A stretch of DNA of 64,000 nt, taken from the NCBI RefSeq assembly GCF_004138125.1, contig NZ_RXHS01000007.1, positions 1 through 64,000 of the forward strand, read 5' to 3'. The translations under genes were made by a program, and so were the position numbers. Positions 56,377 through 64,000 of the stretch are shown piece by piece (position 1 is the stretch's first letter; every line of letters begins with the position of its first letter). The notes under the pieces are model-generated. The model had not been told where the DNA came from and ran no database searches. It saw nothing but the letters and a program-made list of their open reading frames with translations. This stretch comes from Seramator thermalis (GTDB taxonomy: Bacteria > Bacteroidota > Bacteroidia > Bacteroidales > Dysgonomonadaceae).

Positions 56377-56433
56377 ATGAAACACTCAAGTTTTGCCTAT
56401 TCTTTCTTTTTTTACTTTTACTTTAGCAAGTAG
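56377..56433 (+). CDS. Phe/Tyr-rich leader peptide (pheL-like)
   Basis: The 18-codon frame encodes MKHSSFAYSFFFYFYFSK and ends with TAG. Nine of 18 codons are Phe (six) or Tyr (three), with seven of them in the last eleven codons. It lies between a Bacteroidetes-type promoter and pheA, and is followed at once by sequence that can form alternative hairpins. The peptide resembles E. coli PheL in character and even in its first three residues. It should act as a sensor: ribosomes stall when charged Phe or Tyr tRNA is scarce. It is too short for ordinary gene finders. Confidence 0.8.
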   Translation: MKHSSFAYSFFFYFYFSK

Positions 56434-56438
56434 GAGCG

Positions 56439-56499
56439 GGATTTTATAGGCAAAAATGAAGAAAAAATACTAAACAATCATATTAAGTTCATAAAATCC
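56439..56499 (+). promoter_or_regulatory. Antiterminator helix of the pheA-operon leader
   Basis: GGATTTTAT (56439-56447) is exactly complementary to ATAAAATCC (56491-56499). The first arm lies 5 bases after the leader stop codon, so a ribosome finishing the leader would cover it. A ribosome stalled on the Phe/Tyr codons would leave it free to pair. The second arm is also the 5' side of the terminator, making the two structures exclusive. Confidence 0.75.
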
Positions 56500-56527
56500 T
56501 GTCGCCGATACGATGGGATTTTTTTTT
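56493..56527 (+). terminator. Attenuator terminator before pheA
   Basis: AAAATCC (56493-56499) pairs with GGATTTT (56516-56522); inside, TCG/CGA can pair further. Nine T in a row follow (56519-56527). It ends 24 bp before the pheA ATG, so termination here would switch off the operon. Confidence 0.75.
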
Positions 56528-56551
56528 AAATATACATGGTATAAAATATTT

Positions 56552-57439
56552 ATGAAAAGAGTAGCAATTCAGGGTGGAACGGGTGCATATCACGAAATCG
56601 CTGCCCGCCGTTATTTCGAAGGGGAAGAATTGGAAATCGTGGAATGCGTCACGTTTCGCGATATTTTCGAAGAAGCCAAAAAAGATCCTGCGCTTATTGG
56701 AATTATGGCTATCGAAAATACGATTGCAGGGAGTTTGCTTCCAAATCATGATTTGCTGAAGATGAGCGATCTGCAAATTGCAGGTGAATACAAACTACGC
56801 ATTTCTCATACGTTGGCAGCCCTACCCGGACAATCGATCGATGATATGAGGGAAGTGATGTCGCATCCCATTGCACTGATGCAATGCGAAGATTACTTGG
56901 AAGGGCTTCCGCACGTCAAAATCGTAGAACATGAAGATACGGCTTTGGCGGCCAAAGAGATTCACGATCGTCAATTGCGTGGAGTAGCCGCCATTTGCAG
57001 CAGCCTGGCGGCAGAGATGTATGGACTTGAACCTCTCGCCACAGGCATAGAGACCAACAAGCGTAACTTCACTCGATTCCTTATCCTCGCCCGACCCGAA
57101 ATGTTGCCCGAAGTGCAAAAAGACAATCATATCAATAAGTCGTCGCTCGTTTTTGTTCTTCCGCACAAAGAAGGAAGTCTTTCGCAAGTGTTGTCCGTAC
57201 TTTCGTTTTACGGAATCAATCTCACCCGCATTCAATCGCTTCCCATCATCGGGCGCGAATGGGAATATCAGTTTTATATCGATCTCACCTTTTCCGATTA
57301 CGAACGATATCGTCAGTCGCTCGATGCTATCATGCCGCTTATCGGCGATCTGAAAGTTTTGGGCGAATATCGGGAAGCAAAATATAATATGAATAATAAC
57401 ACAAATTATGAACATGTCGAAGCGAATCGAACCGTCTGA
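56552..57439 (+). CDS. pheA: Prephenate dehydratase
   Basis: The ATG at 56552 (295 residues, MKRVAIQGGTGAYHEIAARR) is chosen because the upstream extension runs back into the attenuator hairpin. The PDT domain has the catalytic NKRNFTRFLIL at about residues 168-178. A C-terminal ACT domain begins at SSLVFVLPHKEGSLSQVL; its usual ESRP motif appears as QSLP, so Phe binding may differ. It converts prephenate to phenylpyruvate. It overlaps the aminotransferase start and heads the operon. Confidence 0.93.
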   Translation: MKRVAIQGGTGAYHEIAARRYFEGEELEIVECVTFRDIFEEAKKDPALIGIMAIENTIAGSLLPNHDLLKMSDLQIAGEYKLRISHTLAALPGQSIDDMREVMSHPIALMQCEDYLEGLPHVKIVEHEDTALAAKEIHDRQLRGVAAICSSLAAEMYGLEPLATGIETNKRNFTRFLILARPEMLPEVQKDNHINKSSLVFVLPHKEGSLSQVLSVLSFYGINLTRIQSLPIIGREWEYQFYIDLTFSDYERYRQSLDAIMPLIGDLKVLGEYREAKYNMNNNTNYEHVEANRTV

Positions 57440-58592
57440 AAATGTAAAAAAAATATCGGAATACTATTTTTCAGTGAAATTGGCCGAAGTGGCACAGATG
57501 AATGCGCAAGGTATGGATGTCATCAACTTGGCCGTCGGAAGTCCCGATCAGCCACCATCAGAAGCCACCATTGAAGCGCTGTGCGAAAGCGCACATCAAC
57601 CCGATGCGCACGGTTATCAGTCCTATAACGGACTTCCTGCTCTACGGCAGGCTTTTGCCGATTGGTACAAGCGCTATTTTCATGTCGATCTTACAACGGA
57701 CGAAATACTGCCGCTGATCGGTTCCAAAGAAGGCATTCTGCATATATCGCTCACGTTTCTCAATCCGGGTGATGGTGTGTTGGTGCCAAATCCCGGTTAT
57801 CCTACTTACACTTCGGTATCTGAACTTGTAGGTGCGAATGTCATTCATTATGATTTGATGGAAAACAATCATTGGCAGCCCGATTTCGATGCGCTCGAAC
57901 GGTTGGATCTTTCGAATGTAAAACTCATGTGGGTCAATTATCCCAACATGCCTACCGGTGCAAGCGCTTCGCCACAGCTTTTCGAAAGACTTGTCGCTTT
58001 TGGTAAAAAACATCAAATCATCATTTGCCACGACAATCCTTACAGTTTTATCCTCAACGAACATCCCGAGAGTATTTTATCTGCCGACGGCGCAAAAGAT
58101 ATTTGTATCGAACTCAATTCGATGAGTAAGTCACACAATATGCCCGGTTGGCGTATGGGAATGCTTGCATCGAATCCGCAATTCGTGAAATGGATTTTGC
58201 GCGAAAAAAGCAATATAGACAATGGACAGTTCAAACCCATGCAGGTGGCTACTATTGCCGCTCTCGGAAATCCCCCCGAATGGTATGTGCGGATGAACAA
58301 GCTTTATGCCGAACGGCGTGTAGTGGCCGAACGCATTATGGATTTGCTCGGCTGCACATACGATAAAAATCAGGTTGGTCTTTTTCTTTGGGCAAAAATG
58401 AAGGATGATGAGGCGAGCAGCGAGCAATTGATTAACGATATTTTGCGTAATGCTCACGTTTTTATTACGCCGGGATTTATTTTCGGAAGCAATGGCAGTC
58501 GATATATCCGCATTTCACTTGGAGTTTCCAAAGAAAGAATGGAAGAGGCTTATCGTCGAATCGAAACTTATCTCAACAAAAAAGACAAATAA
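57414..58592 (+). CDS. Class I/II aminotransferase, probably aromatic or aspartate type
   Basis: The 392-residue PLP enzyme starts at the second ATG (57414) inside the end of pheA; another ATG is at 57408. PLP-binding features are NYPNMPTGASA (Asn), the catalytic Lys in ELNSMSKSHNMPGWRMG and the C-terminal Arg in YIRISLGVSKE. Its place between pheA and the DAHP synthase suggests it aminates phenylpyruvate and hydroxyphenylpyruvate to Phe and Tyr. Sequence alone would also allow aspartate or LL-DAP-type activity. Confidence 0.9.
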   Translation: MSKRIEPSENVKKISEYYFSVKLAEVAQMNAQGMDVINLAVGSPDQPPSEATIEALCESAHQPDAHGYQSYNGLPALRQAFADWYKRYFHVDLTTDEILPLIGSKEGILHISLTFLNPGDGVLVPNPGYPTYTSVSELVGANVIHYDLMENNHWQPDFDALERLDLSNVKLMWVNYPNMPTGASASPQLFERLVAFGKKHQIIICHDNPYSFILNEHPESILSADGAKDICIELNSMSKSHNMPGWRMGMLASNPQFVKWILREKSNIDNGQFKPMQVATIAALGNPPEWYVRMNKLYAERRVVAERIMDLLGCTYDKNQVGLFLWAKMKDDEASSEQLINDILRNAHVFITPGFIFGSNGSRYIRISLGVSKERMEEAYRRIETYLNKKDK

Positions 58593-58605
58593 AACGGAAA
58601 AAGAT

Positions 58606-59685
58606 ATGGAATTTTCATCAATTTTATTGCCCGGTATCGAGGACAAACGTCCGTTTGTGATATCGGGGCCATGTAGCGCCGAAACGGAGGAGCAAGTGAT
58701 GGCAACGGCCATCGATTTAGCAAATCGGGGCATAAAGGTTTTTCGGGCAGGTGTTTGGAAACCACGCACCAAACCGGGTGGCTTCGAGGGCGTTGGGAGT
58801 CCTGCTCTGAAATGGCTTCAGCGTGTGAAACGCGAAACCGGAATGTACACTGCCGTTGAAGTGGCTACCGAAAAACATGTGTACGAGGCATTGAAATATG
58901 GCGTTGATATGCTTTGGATCGGAGCTCGAACAACTGCCAATCCGTTTGCGGTGCAGGAAATTGCCGATACGTTGCGTGGAACCGACATCCCGGTTCTGAT
59001 TAAGAATCCCGTAAATCCCGATTTGGAGCTTTGGATTGGTGCGCTGGAACGACTGTATAACGTCGGTATTACTCGGTTGGGCGCTATTCATCGTGGGTTC
59101 AGCTCCTCGGATAAAAGCATATATCGAAATATGCCTCAATGGCATATTCCCATCGAGTTGCAGCGACGTTTTCCCGAATTGCCTGTCATTTGCGATCCAA
59201 GCCACATGGGCGGACGTCGCGATATGATTTTCAAACTGAGTCAACAGGCAATGGATTTGAATTTTTACGGACTGATCATCGAGTCGCATTGCACTCCTGA
59301 TGAGGCCTGGAGCGATAAGGATCAGCAAATTACGCCAAAAACGCTCGCGGAAATTCTGAGTTCGTTGGTAATTCGTGAAAAAGGACAAACGACGGAAGAT
59401 CTTTCGGCTTTGCGCCAGCAAATAGATGAGATCGATAATCAGATGCTTGAGTTGTTATCGAAACGTATGCGTGTTTCGCGCGAAATCGGGCAGTATAAAC
59501 TCGAACACGATATGGCGGTTTTGCAGACACGCCGTTATGACGATATTCTGACCGATCGTGCCCGTCAGGCTTCCCGTCTTGGAATGTCGGAGGAGTTTGT
59601 TGTCAAAATTCTGGAAGCTACGCACGAGGAATCGGTGCGTCAACAGCTCGAAATCATGGAAAAGGCAGGGAAAAACAATCGTTGA
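58606..59685 (+). CDS. Bifunctional 3-deoxy-7-phosphoheptulonate synthase / chorismate mutase
   Basis: The ATG at 58606 gives 359 residues. Residues about 1-255 are a KDO8P-type DAHP synthase (RPFVISGPCSAETEEQV, then GVWKPRTKPGGFEGVG and CDPSHMGG). Residues about 270-350 are an AroQ chorismate mutase (LRQQIDEIDNQMLELLSKRM). The first domain makes the first shikimate-pathway intermediate; the second makes prephenate for pheA and tyrA on either side. The fusion is typical of Bacteroidetes. The longer upstream frame overlaps the aminotransferase gene and is not used. Confidence 0.95.
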   Translation: MEFSSILLPGIEDKRPFVISGPCSAETEEQVMATAIDLANRGIKVFRAGVWKPRTKPGGFEGVGSPALKWLQRVKRETGMYTAVEVATEKHVYEALKYGVDMLWIGARTTANPFAVQEIADTLRGTDIPVLIKNPVNPDLELWIGALERLYNVGITRLGAIHRGFSSSDKSIYRNMPQWHIPIELQRRFPELPVICDPSHMGGRRDMIFKLSQQAMDLNFYGLIIESHCTPDEAWSDKDQQITPKTLAEILSSLVIREKGQTTEDLSALRQQIDEIDNQMLELLSKRMRVSREIGQYKLEHDMAVLQTRRYDDILTDRARQASRLGMSEEFVVKILEATHEESVRQQLEIMEKAGKNNR

Positions 59686-59719
59686 GACAGAGTTTCCTTA
59701 TTTTTTTAAATAGTTTGAA

Positions 59720-60493
59720 ATGAAGATATTGATTCTTGGAGCCGGCAAAATGGGATCGTTTTTTGCCGATGTGCTCAGTTTCGATCACGAAGTCGCGATC
59801 CTCGATACCGATCCGCAGAAATTGCGCTTTACGTATAACACCGTCCGAATGTCTAATCCGGAAGAAGTTCGGGATTTCGCCCCTGAAATGGTGATTAATG
59901 CCGTAACGCTGAAATATACACTCGATGCGTTTCATAATATTCTGCCGTATATATCCGAGGCATGCATCCTGAGCGATATCGCCTCCGTGAAAACCGGGCT
60001 GGATGCGTTTTATCGCGATTCGAAACATCCTTTTGTTTCTTCGCATCCCATGTTTGGCCCCACCTTCGCCAGCTTGGGCGATTTAAGTTCCGAAAATGCA
60101 ATTATTATCAAGGAGTCGTCGCATTTGGGAAAGGTGTTTTTCAGAGATTTATATTCGAAACTGAAACTCAATATTTGCGAATATTCGTTTGATGAACACG
60201 ACAAAACCATTGCCTATTCGCTTTCAATTCCGTTTGCCTCTACGTTGGTGTTTGCTTCGGTAATGAAGCATCAGGAAGCTCCCGGAACTACTTTCAAAAA
60301 ACACATGAATATTGCTCGCGGATTGTTGTCGGAGGACGATTTTCTGTTAACCGAAATTCTGTTCAATCCCTACACCCCTGCACAATTGATGCAAATTCGC
60401 GAAAAACTGAAAGAATTGCTCGGCATTATCGAAGCGAAGGATAGCGAAAAAATGAAAGCTTTTCTTACGCAGGTAAGAAAAAATATAGAATAA
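59720..60493 (+). CDS. tyrA: Prephenate dehydrogenase
   Basis: This 257-residue NAD(P) enzyme has a Rossmann start MKILILGAGKMGSFFADVLS and LSDIASVKTGLDAF, followed by SSHPMFGPTFASLG with the catalytic His. It converts prephenate to hydroxyphenylpyruvate for Tyr. There is no C-terminal ACT domain. It is the last gene of the attenuator-controlled operon, 34 bp after the DAHP synthase gene. Confidence 0.93.
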   Translation: MKILILGAGKMGSFFADVLSFDHEVAILDTDPQKLRFTYNTVRMSNPEEVRDFAPEMVINAVTLKYTLDAFHNILPYISEACILSDIASVKTGLDAFYRDSKHPFVSSHPMFGPTFASLGDLSSENAIIIKESSHLGKVFFRDLYSKLKLNICEYSFDEHDKTIAYSLSIPFASTLVFASVMKHQEAPGTTFKKHMNIARGLLSEDDFLLTEILFNPYTPAQLMQIREKLKELLGIIEAKDSEKMKAFLTQVRKNIE

Positions 60494-60537
60494 AACATTC
60501 TGCTGCACAAGAATTTACTCGCGCGGAGTATCGGCAT

Positions 60538-61749
60538 TTAACCGATATTCCATGCGAGAATGCGTTCCATTGCTTCGCGCGTCTTTTCGTGAGTGTTGAA
60601 TGCTGTCAGGCGGAAAAATCCTTCACCGCAGGCACCGAATCCCTGTCCCGGAGTGCCCACGATATGGCATTCCGTAAGCAGCTGATCGAAAAATTGCCAC
60701 GAATCGTCCGTATTTGGGCATTTCAGCCAGATATAGGGCGAATTTGTGCCTCCGAAAACAGTCCAGCCTTTTTGCGTGAGCGCTTCGCGAATGGTTTTCG
60801 CATTTTCCATGTAATAATCTACAAGTCCGCGAATTTCTTTTTTCCCTTCCGATGAATAGATAGCTTCGGCTGCTCGCTGAACGATGTAGGCCGTGCCATT
60901 GAATTTGGTCGATTGACGGCGAAACCATAACCGGTTAAGTTTTATCTCGATGCCGTTGGACGACTTGACTTTCAGCGCTTCCGGAACAACCGTGTAGCTG
61001 CACCGCACGCCGGTAAACCCTGCGTTTTTTGAATAGGATCGAAACTCGATGGCGCACATTTGGGCACCTTCTATTTCGTAGATGCTGTGCGGAATGTCCT
61101 TTTCGGTAATATAGGCTTCGTATGCGGCATCGAAAAGAATAAGGCTTTGATTTTCCAAAGCATAATCAACCCATCGTTTCAGCTCTTCTTTTTTCATTAC
61201 CGTTCCGGTCGGATTGTTGGGATAGCAAAGGTAAATCACGTCCACTTTTTCGGAAGGCAATTGGGGTAAAAAATCATTTTCGGCTGTGCAGGGAAGCATG
61301 ATAAGTTGATCACGATCAGCCAGATTCATCAGATTAGTATCCACATACACGGGATATACCGGATCGGTAACCGCCACCTTATTGTTTCGTCCCAAAATAT
61401 CGACAATGTTTCCCACATCGCTTTTCGCACCGTCGCTCACAAAAATTTCGGAAGGAGAGATGTCGATTCCGAATGCCTTAAAATCGTTCTCGGCAATGGC
61501 TTCCAGCAAAAAATCGTAGCCCTGTTCCGGCCCGTAACCGCGGAAGGTTTCTTTTACGGCCATTTCGTCCACTGCCTTGTGTATGGCCGAAATTACCGAT
61601 GGGGTGAGGGGTTGGGTTACGTCGCCGATGCCAAGACGAATGATGTTGGCATCGGGATGCGTTGCCGTAAATTGTGCAACTTTTTTGGATATGGTACTGA
61701 AAAGATAGCTTTCGTTCAGCAGTAAAAAATTCTCGTTGACGGAAAACAT
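60538..61749 (-). CDS. dapL: LL-diaminopimelate aminotransferase
   Basis: The ATG at 61749 gives 403 residues starting [20 protein letters not shown]; upstream sequence overlaps dapF and is not family-like. PLP motifs are [25 protein letters not shown] and the catalytic Lys in [17 protein letters not shown]. It makes LL-diaminopimelate directly from tetrahydrodipicolinate in the lysine and peptidoglycan pathway. It is 23 bp after dapF, and the two enzymes act in consecutive steps. Confidence 0.95.
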   Translation of the reverse strand: MFSVNENFLLLNESYLFSTISKKVAQFTATHPDANIIRLGIGDVTQPLTPSVISAIHKAVDEMAVKETFRGYGPEQGYDFLLEAIAENDFKAFGIDISPSEIFVSDGAKSDVGNIVDILGRNNKVAVTDPVYPVYVDTNLMNLADRDQLIMLPCTAENDFLPQLPSEKVDVIYLCYPNNPTGTVMKKEELKRWVDYALENQSLILFDAAYEAYITEKDIPHSIYEIEGAQMCAIEFRSYSKNAGFTGVRCSYTVVPEALKVKSSNGIEIKLNRLWFRRQSTKFNGTAYIVQRAAEAIYSSEGKKEIRGLVDYYMENAKTIREALTQKGWTVFGGTNSPYIWLKCPNTDDSWQFFDQLLTECHIVGTPGQGFGACGEGFFRLTAFNTHEKTREAMERILAWNIG

Positions 61750-61772
61750 AAATTCTGAGTTGATTCTTTTTG

Positions 61773-62606
61773 TTAAATTTCTCCTTCGAATACGAAATGT
61801 GCATCGCCCGTCAAATAGACCTGATTGTTGCTTTGATCCCATTCAATTTGGAGGTCGCCTCCTTTCAACCTGACCGTAACGTTGCTGTTACAACGATTGT
61901 TGATGACGCCGGCTACGGTTGCCGCGCAAGCTCCTGTGCCACAGGCAAGCGTCTCGCCGCTTCCGCGCTCCCAGACGCGCATTTTTAGTGTATCACGATC
62001 GATGATCTCGATAAATTCCACATTGGTGCGTTCGGGGAAGATGGGATGATTTTCGATTTTCGGGCCGATTTCCTCTATTTTCATGCCATCGATGCCTGTC
62101 GTGAAAATTACGGTATGGGGATTTCCCATGGATACACACGTTATCCGATAGGTATCTCCATCGATGGTCAGCGGCTGATCGATTACTTCCGGCAATGCCG
62201 AAACTACCGGAATGCGGGCGGACTCGGTAGTTGCCGATCCCATATTTACGCGGACGGTTTTCACCGTGTCGGTTTCGGGATCGATGTGCAACTGCAAATG
62301 CTTGATTCCGGATTTTGTGCTCAGTGCGATTTCTTTTTTACGTGTCATATGTTTGTCGTACAGATATTTGCCTACGCATCGCGAAGCGTTTCCGCACATT
62401 TGGGCTTCGCTGCCGTCGGCATTGAACATGCGCATCGAGAAATCGCCCGTGTCGGATGGGCCGATGAGCACAATTCCGTCCCCACCAATGCCGAAATGTC
62501 TGTCGCTCAACTGTATGGCGAGCGATGAGGGATCGCTTATTTGTTCTTCGAACAGGTTGAAATAGATGTAATCGTTGCCTGTCCCTTGCATTTTGGTGAA
62601 TTTCAT
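61773..62606 (-). CDS. dapF: Diaminopimelate epimerase
   Basis: The ATG at 62606 gives 277 residues starting [20 protein letters not shown], the family's normal start; the open frame runs 99 codons further upstream through repeat DNA. The two catalytic Cys are in [15 protein letters not shown] and [16 protein letters not shown]. It converts LL- to meso-diaminopimelate, following dapL in the pathway. Confidence 0.96.
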   Translation of the reverse strand: MKFTKMQGTGNDYIYFNLFEEQISDPSSLAIQLSDRHFGIGGDGIVLIGPSDTGDFSMRMFNADGSEAQMCGNASRCVGKYLYDKHMTRKKEIALSTKSGIKHLQLHIDPETDTVKTVRVNMGSATTESARIPVVSALPEVIDQPLTIDGDTYRITCVSMGNPHTVIFTTGIDGMKIEEIGPKIENHPIFPERTNVEFIEIIDRDTLKMRVWERGSGETLACGTGACAATVAGVINNRCNSNVTVRLKGGDLQIEWDQSNNQVYLTGDAHFVFEGEI

Positions 62607-62638
62607 CCTGAATTGATAACTTTTTTCTTTTTCCGATG

Positions 62639-62646
62639 CAAAAGTA
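62639..62646 (-). promoter_or_regulatory. Bacteroidetes -7 element for dapF-dapL
   Basis: On the minus strand this reads TACTTTTG (TAnnTTTG), 33 bp before the dapF ATG, which supports the short start. Confidence 0.4.
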
Positions 62647-62649
62647 ATG

Positions 62650-63020
<371 letters not shown>

Positions 63021-63025
63021 AATCA

Positions 63026-63265
63026 ATGAATCATTGTTCCTGCCCTCAATCGCCAATAAAAACGCCGGCCGACATCGATGTTGTAATAGCCCGGGTGGAT
63101 GGCAATGACCCCAAACATCAGGCTAAAATGAAACCGTATCTCGATCCGCAGTCTGCCAAGTCGGACGATATCGCAGGACCTACCCGCTTTCGGTCTGAAG
63201 GAGAAATTTTTTATTGCGCGGCATCCATCTTGCGTTTTGCTTCGTTTGTTCGCAAGATCACAGAT
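63026..63265 (+). pseudogene. Truncated Stealth-type (CR1/CR2) sugar-phosphate transferase remnant
   Basis: The frame encodes ADIDVVIARVDGNDPKHQAK (CR1-like) and then PTRFRSEGEIFYCAASILRF and ASFVRKI (CR2-like), as in Stealth-family capsular polysaccharide transferases. After VRKI the similarity stops and the frame runs antisense into the FkbM gene, ending at 63364. The usual Trp of the first motif is Arg here. About the first 80 residues of a protein normally over 300 residues long survive, so this is a broken gene. Confidence 0.7.
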
Positions 63266-63292
63266 TTTCCTTTAGTATTTTTATGGAGAAGC

Positions 63293-64000
63293 TTATTGTT
63301 TGTTTGCCCGAATCAGACCTCGTCGAAAATAAGGTGGTTTCAAATTTTTATCATGAAAGAATAGCAGATATCCATCCGAAAAAGAAATTTTGAAATCATA
63401 TTTTGCTAAAAATTCGGATAATTCCTTCTCATCCTGTTCTTTATGATAAGTACAGAGGGCTATTTTTAAAGGTCTTTGCTCAGACAGAAGTTTTGTAGCT
63501 CCACTAAGCATTTTGAGTTCCCATCCCTCGACGTCCGCCTTCAGAAATATACCTGTATCTCCGGAAGAAATAGTTTTGTCGATTGTGGTTTGGTTTGAAT
63601 CTTCACTGTCTCCAACAAACTTATTTATAATGGTAATTTTTTGTTTCCATGGAGCAAATGTGGCGTTTAAAGGTTCTATCCATTCGGCATCTGGTTCGAA
63701 TAGAATAACTTTTGAGGCTTTTTCGATTTGACTTAATGCAAAATTGCCTTCCGCTGTTCCGGCGTCAATAAGTATAAATCCTTCGTCAAATTGAAATTGT
63801 TCATTTGAATACCTATGGGGGCTTTGTAGGTCTTGTTCTTTCAATAATGATTTGTAAGCCCGTTGAATTCTTTTTTTCCCCCATTTTCTTTTGAAGTATA
63901 ATTTCTTGCCATCTTGTAAAACATATTTCAACCCATTTTCACTGTTTTTAAAAACTTTAATATTTCTGTCATGATATTGATCTTGAAAAGGATAAGGAAT
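63293..64000 (-). CDS. FkbM-family methyltransferase (5' end beyond the window)
   Basis: The frame is open from the stop at 63293 to the window edge (about 235 codons), with no ATG in the upstream part, so the start is outside. SAM-binding motif I is FILIDAGTAEGNFALSQI and the acidic residue is in KVILFEPDAEW. FLKADVEGWELKMLSGA is the FkbM signature. Such enzymes O-methylate sugars or lipids and are common in surface-glycan gene clusters. Together with the Stealth remnant it suggests a polysaccharide region to the right. Confidence 0.85.
   Translation of the reverse strand: MPYPFQDQYHDRNIKVFKNSENGLKYVLQDGKKLYFKRKWGKKRIQRAYKSLLKEQDLQSPHRYSNEQFQFDEGFILIDAGTAEGNFALSQIEKASKVILFEPDAEWIEPLNATFAPWKQKITIINKFVGDSEDSNQTTIDKTISSGDTGIFLKADVEGWELKMLSGATKLLSEQRPLKIALCTYHKEQDEKELSEFLAKYDFKISFSDGYLLFFHDKNLKPPYFRRGLIRANKQ

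Noticed and set aside
58450-59685. 411-residue version of the DAHP synthase/chorismate mutase
   Set aside because: The extension overlaps the aminotransferase gene in another frame; the ATG at 58606 gives the normal N-terminus.

Overview
The window reads as chromosomal DNA of a Bacteroidales bacterium, most like the Dysgonomonadaceae/Porphyromonadaceae; the genus is not resolved. The evidence is two SusC/SusD loci, an ECF sigma/FecR pair feeding an STN-domain SusC, a fused fucokinase/GDP-fucose pyrophosphorylase, a ptb-buk pair, a fused KDO8P-type DAHP synthase/chorismate mutase, LL-DAP aminotransferase, and several TAnnTTTG -7 promoter elements.

Layout. 0-2.6 kb: an IS21-family element (istA/istB); its right end is visible, its left end lies before the window. 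2.6-15.2 kb (minus strand): a dextran/isomalto-oligosaccharide utilisation locus, sigma-fecR-susC-susD-susE-GH66-GH31. The part from the middle of susC to GH31 is GC-rich, while the susC N-terminus, fecR and sigma are not, so the locus looks assembled by recombination. 15.3-19.2 kb: yifB, a thioredoxin-fold lipoprotein without its cysteines, and a family 2 glycosyltransferase. 19.2-26 kb: fkp and upp, pckA, amt. 27-29.7 kb: a DUF1080 lipoprotein and a type B carboxylesterase. 29.7-32.5 kb: a small decayed element inserted at the 3' end of tRNA-Arg(CCU), bounded by 28-bp direct repeats and holding a broken IS4-type transposase and a DUF234 ATPase. 32.6-43.2 kb: flavodoxin, trxA, dnaE, a GH97 enzyme, a POT peptide transporter and an ATP-grasp-like orphan. 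44-46 kb: buk and ptb. 46-48.6 kb: a gene-free block of duplicated palindromic repeats. 48.6-54.8 kb: a second SusCD locus of four genes whose order matches a known peptide-binding SusCD complex. 56.3-60.5 kb: a Phe/Tyr biosynthesis operon preceded by what looks like a complete transcription attenuator. 60.5-62.6 kb: dapF-dapL. The window ends with a Stealth-type remnant and a cut FkbM methyltransferase.

The strongest new signal is the attenuator: an 18-codon leader peptide with nine Phe/Tyr codons, a 9-bp antiterminator and a terminator with a U-tract, all between a Bacteroidetes-type promoter and pheA. Next are the chimeric susC, the tRNA-Arg insertion with the original tRNA terminator left at its far end, and a mosaic of short perfect hairpins scattered over at least three intergenic regions.
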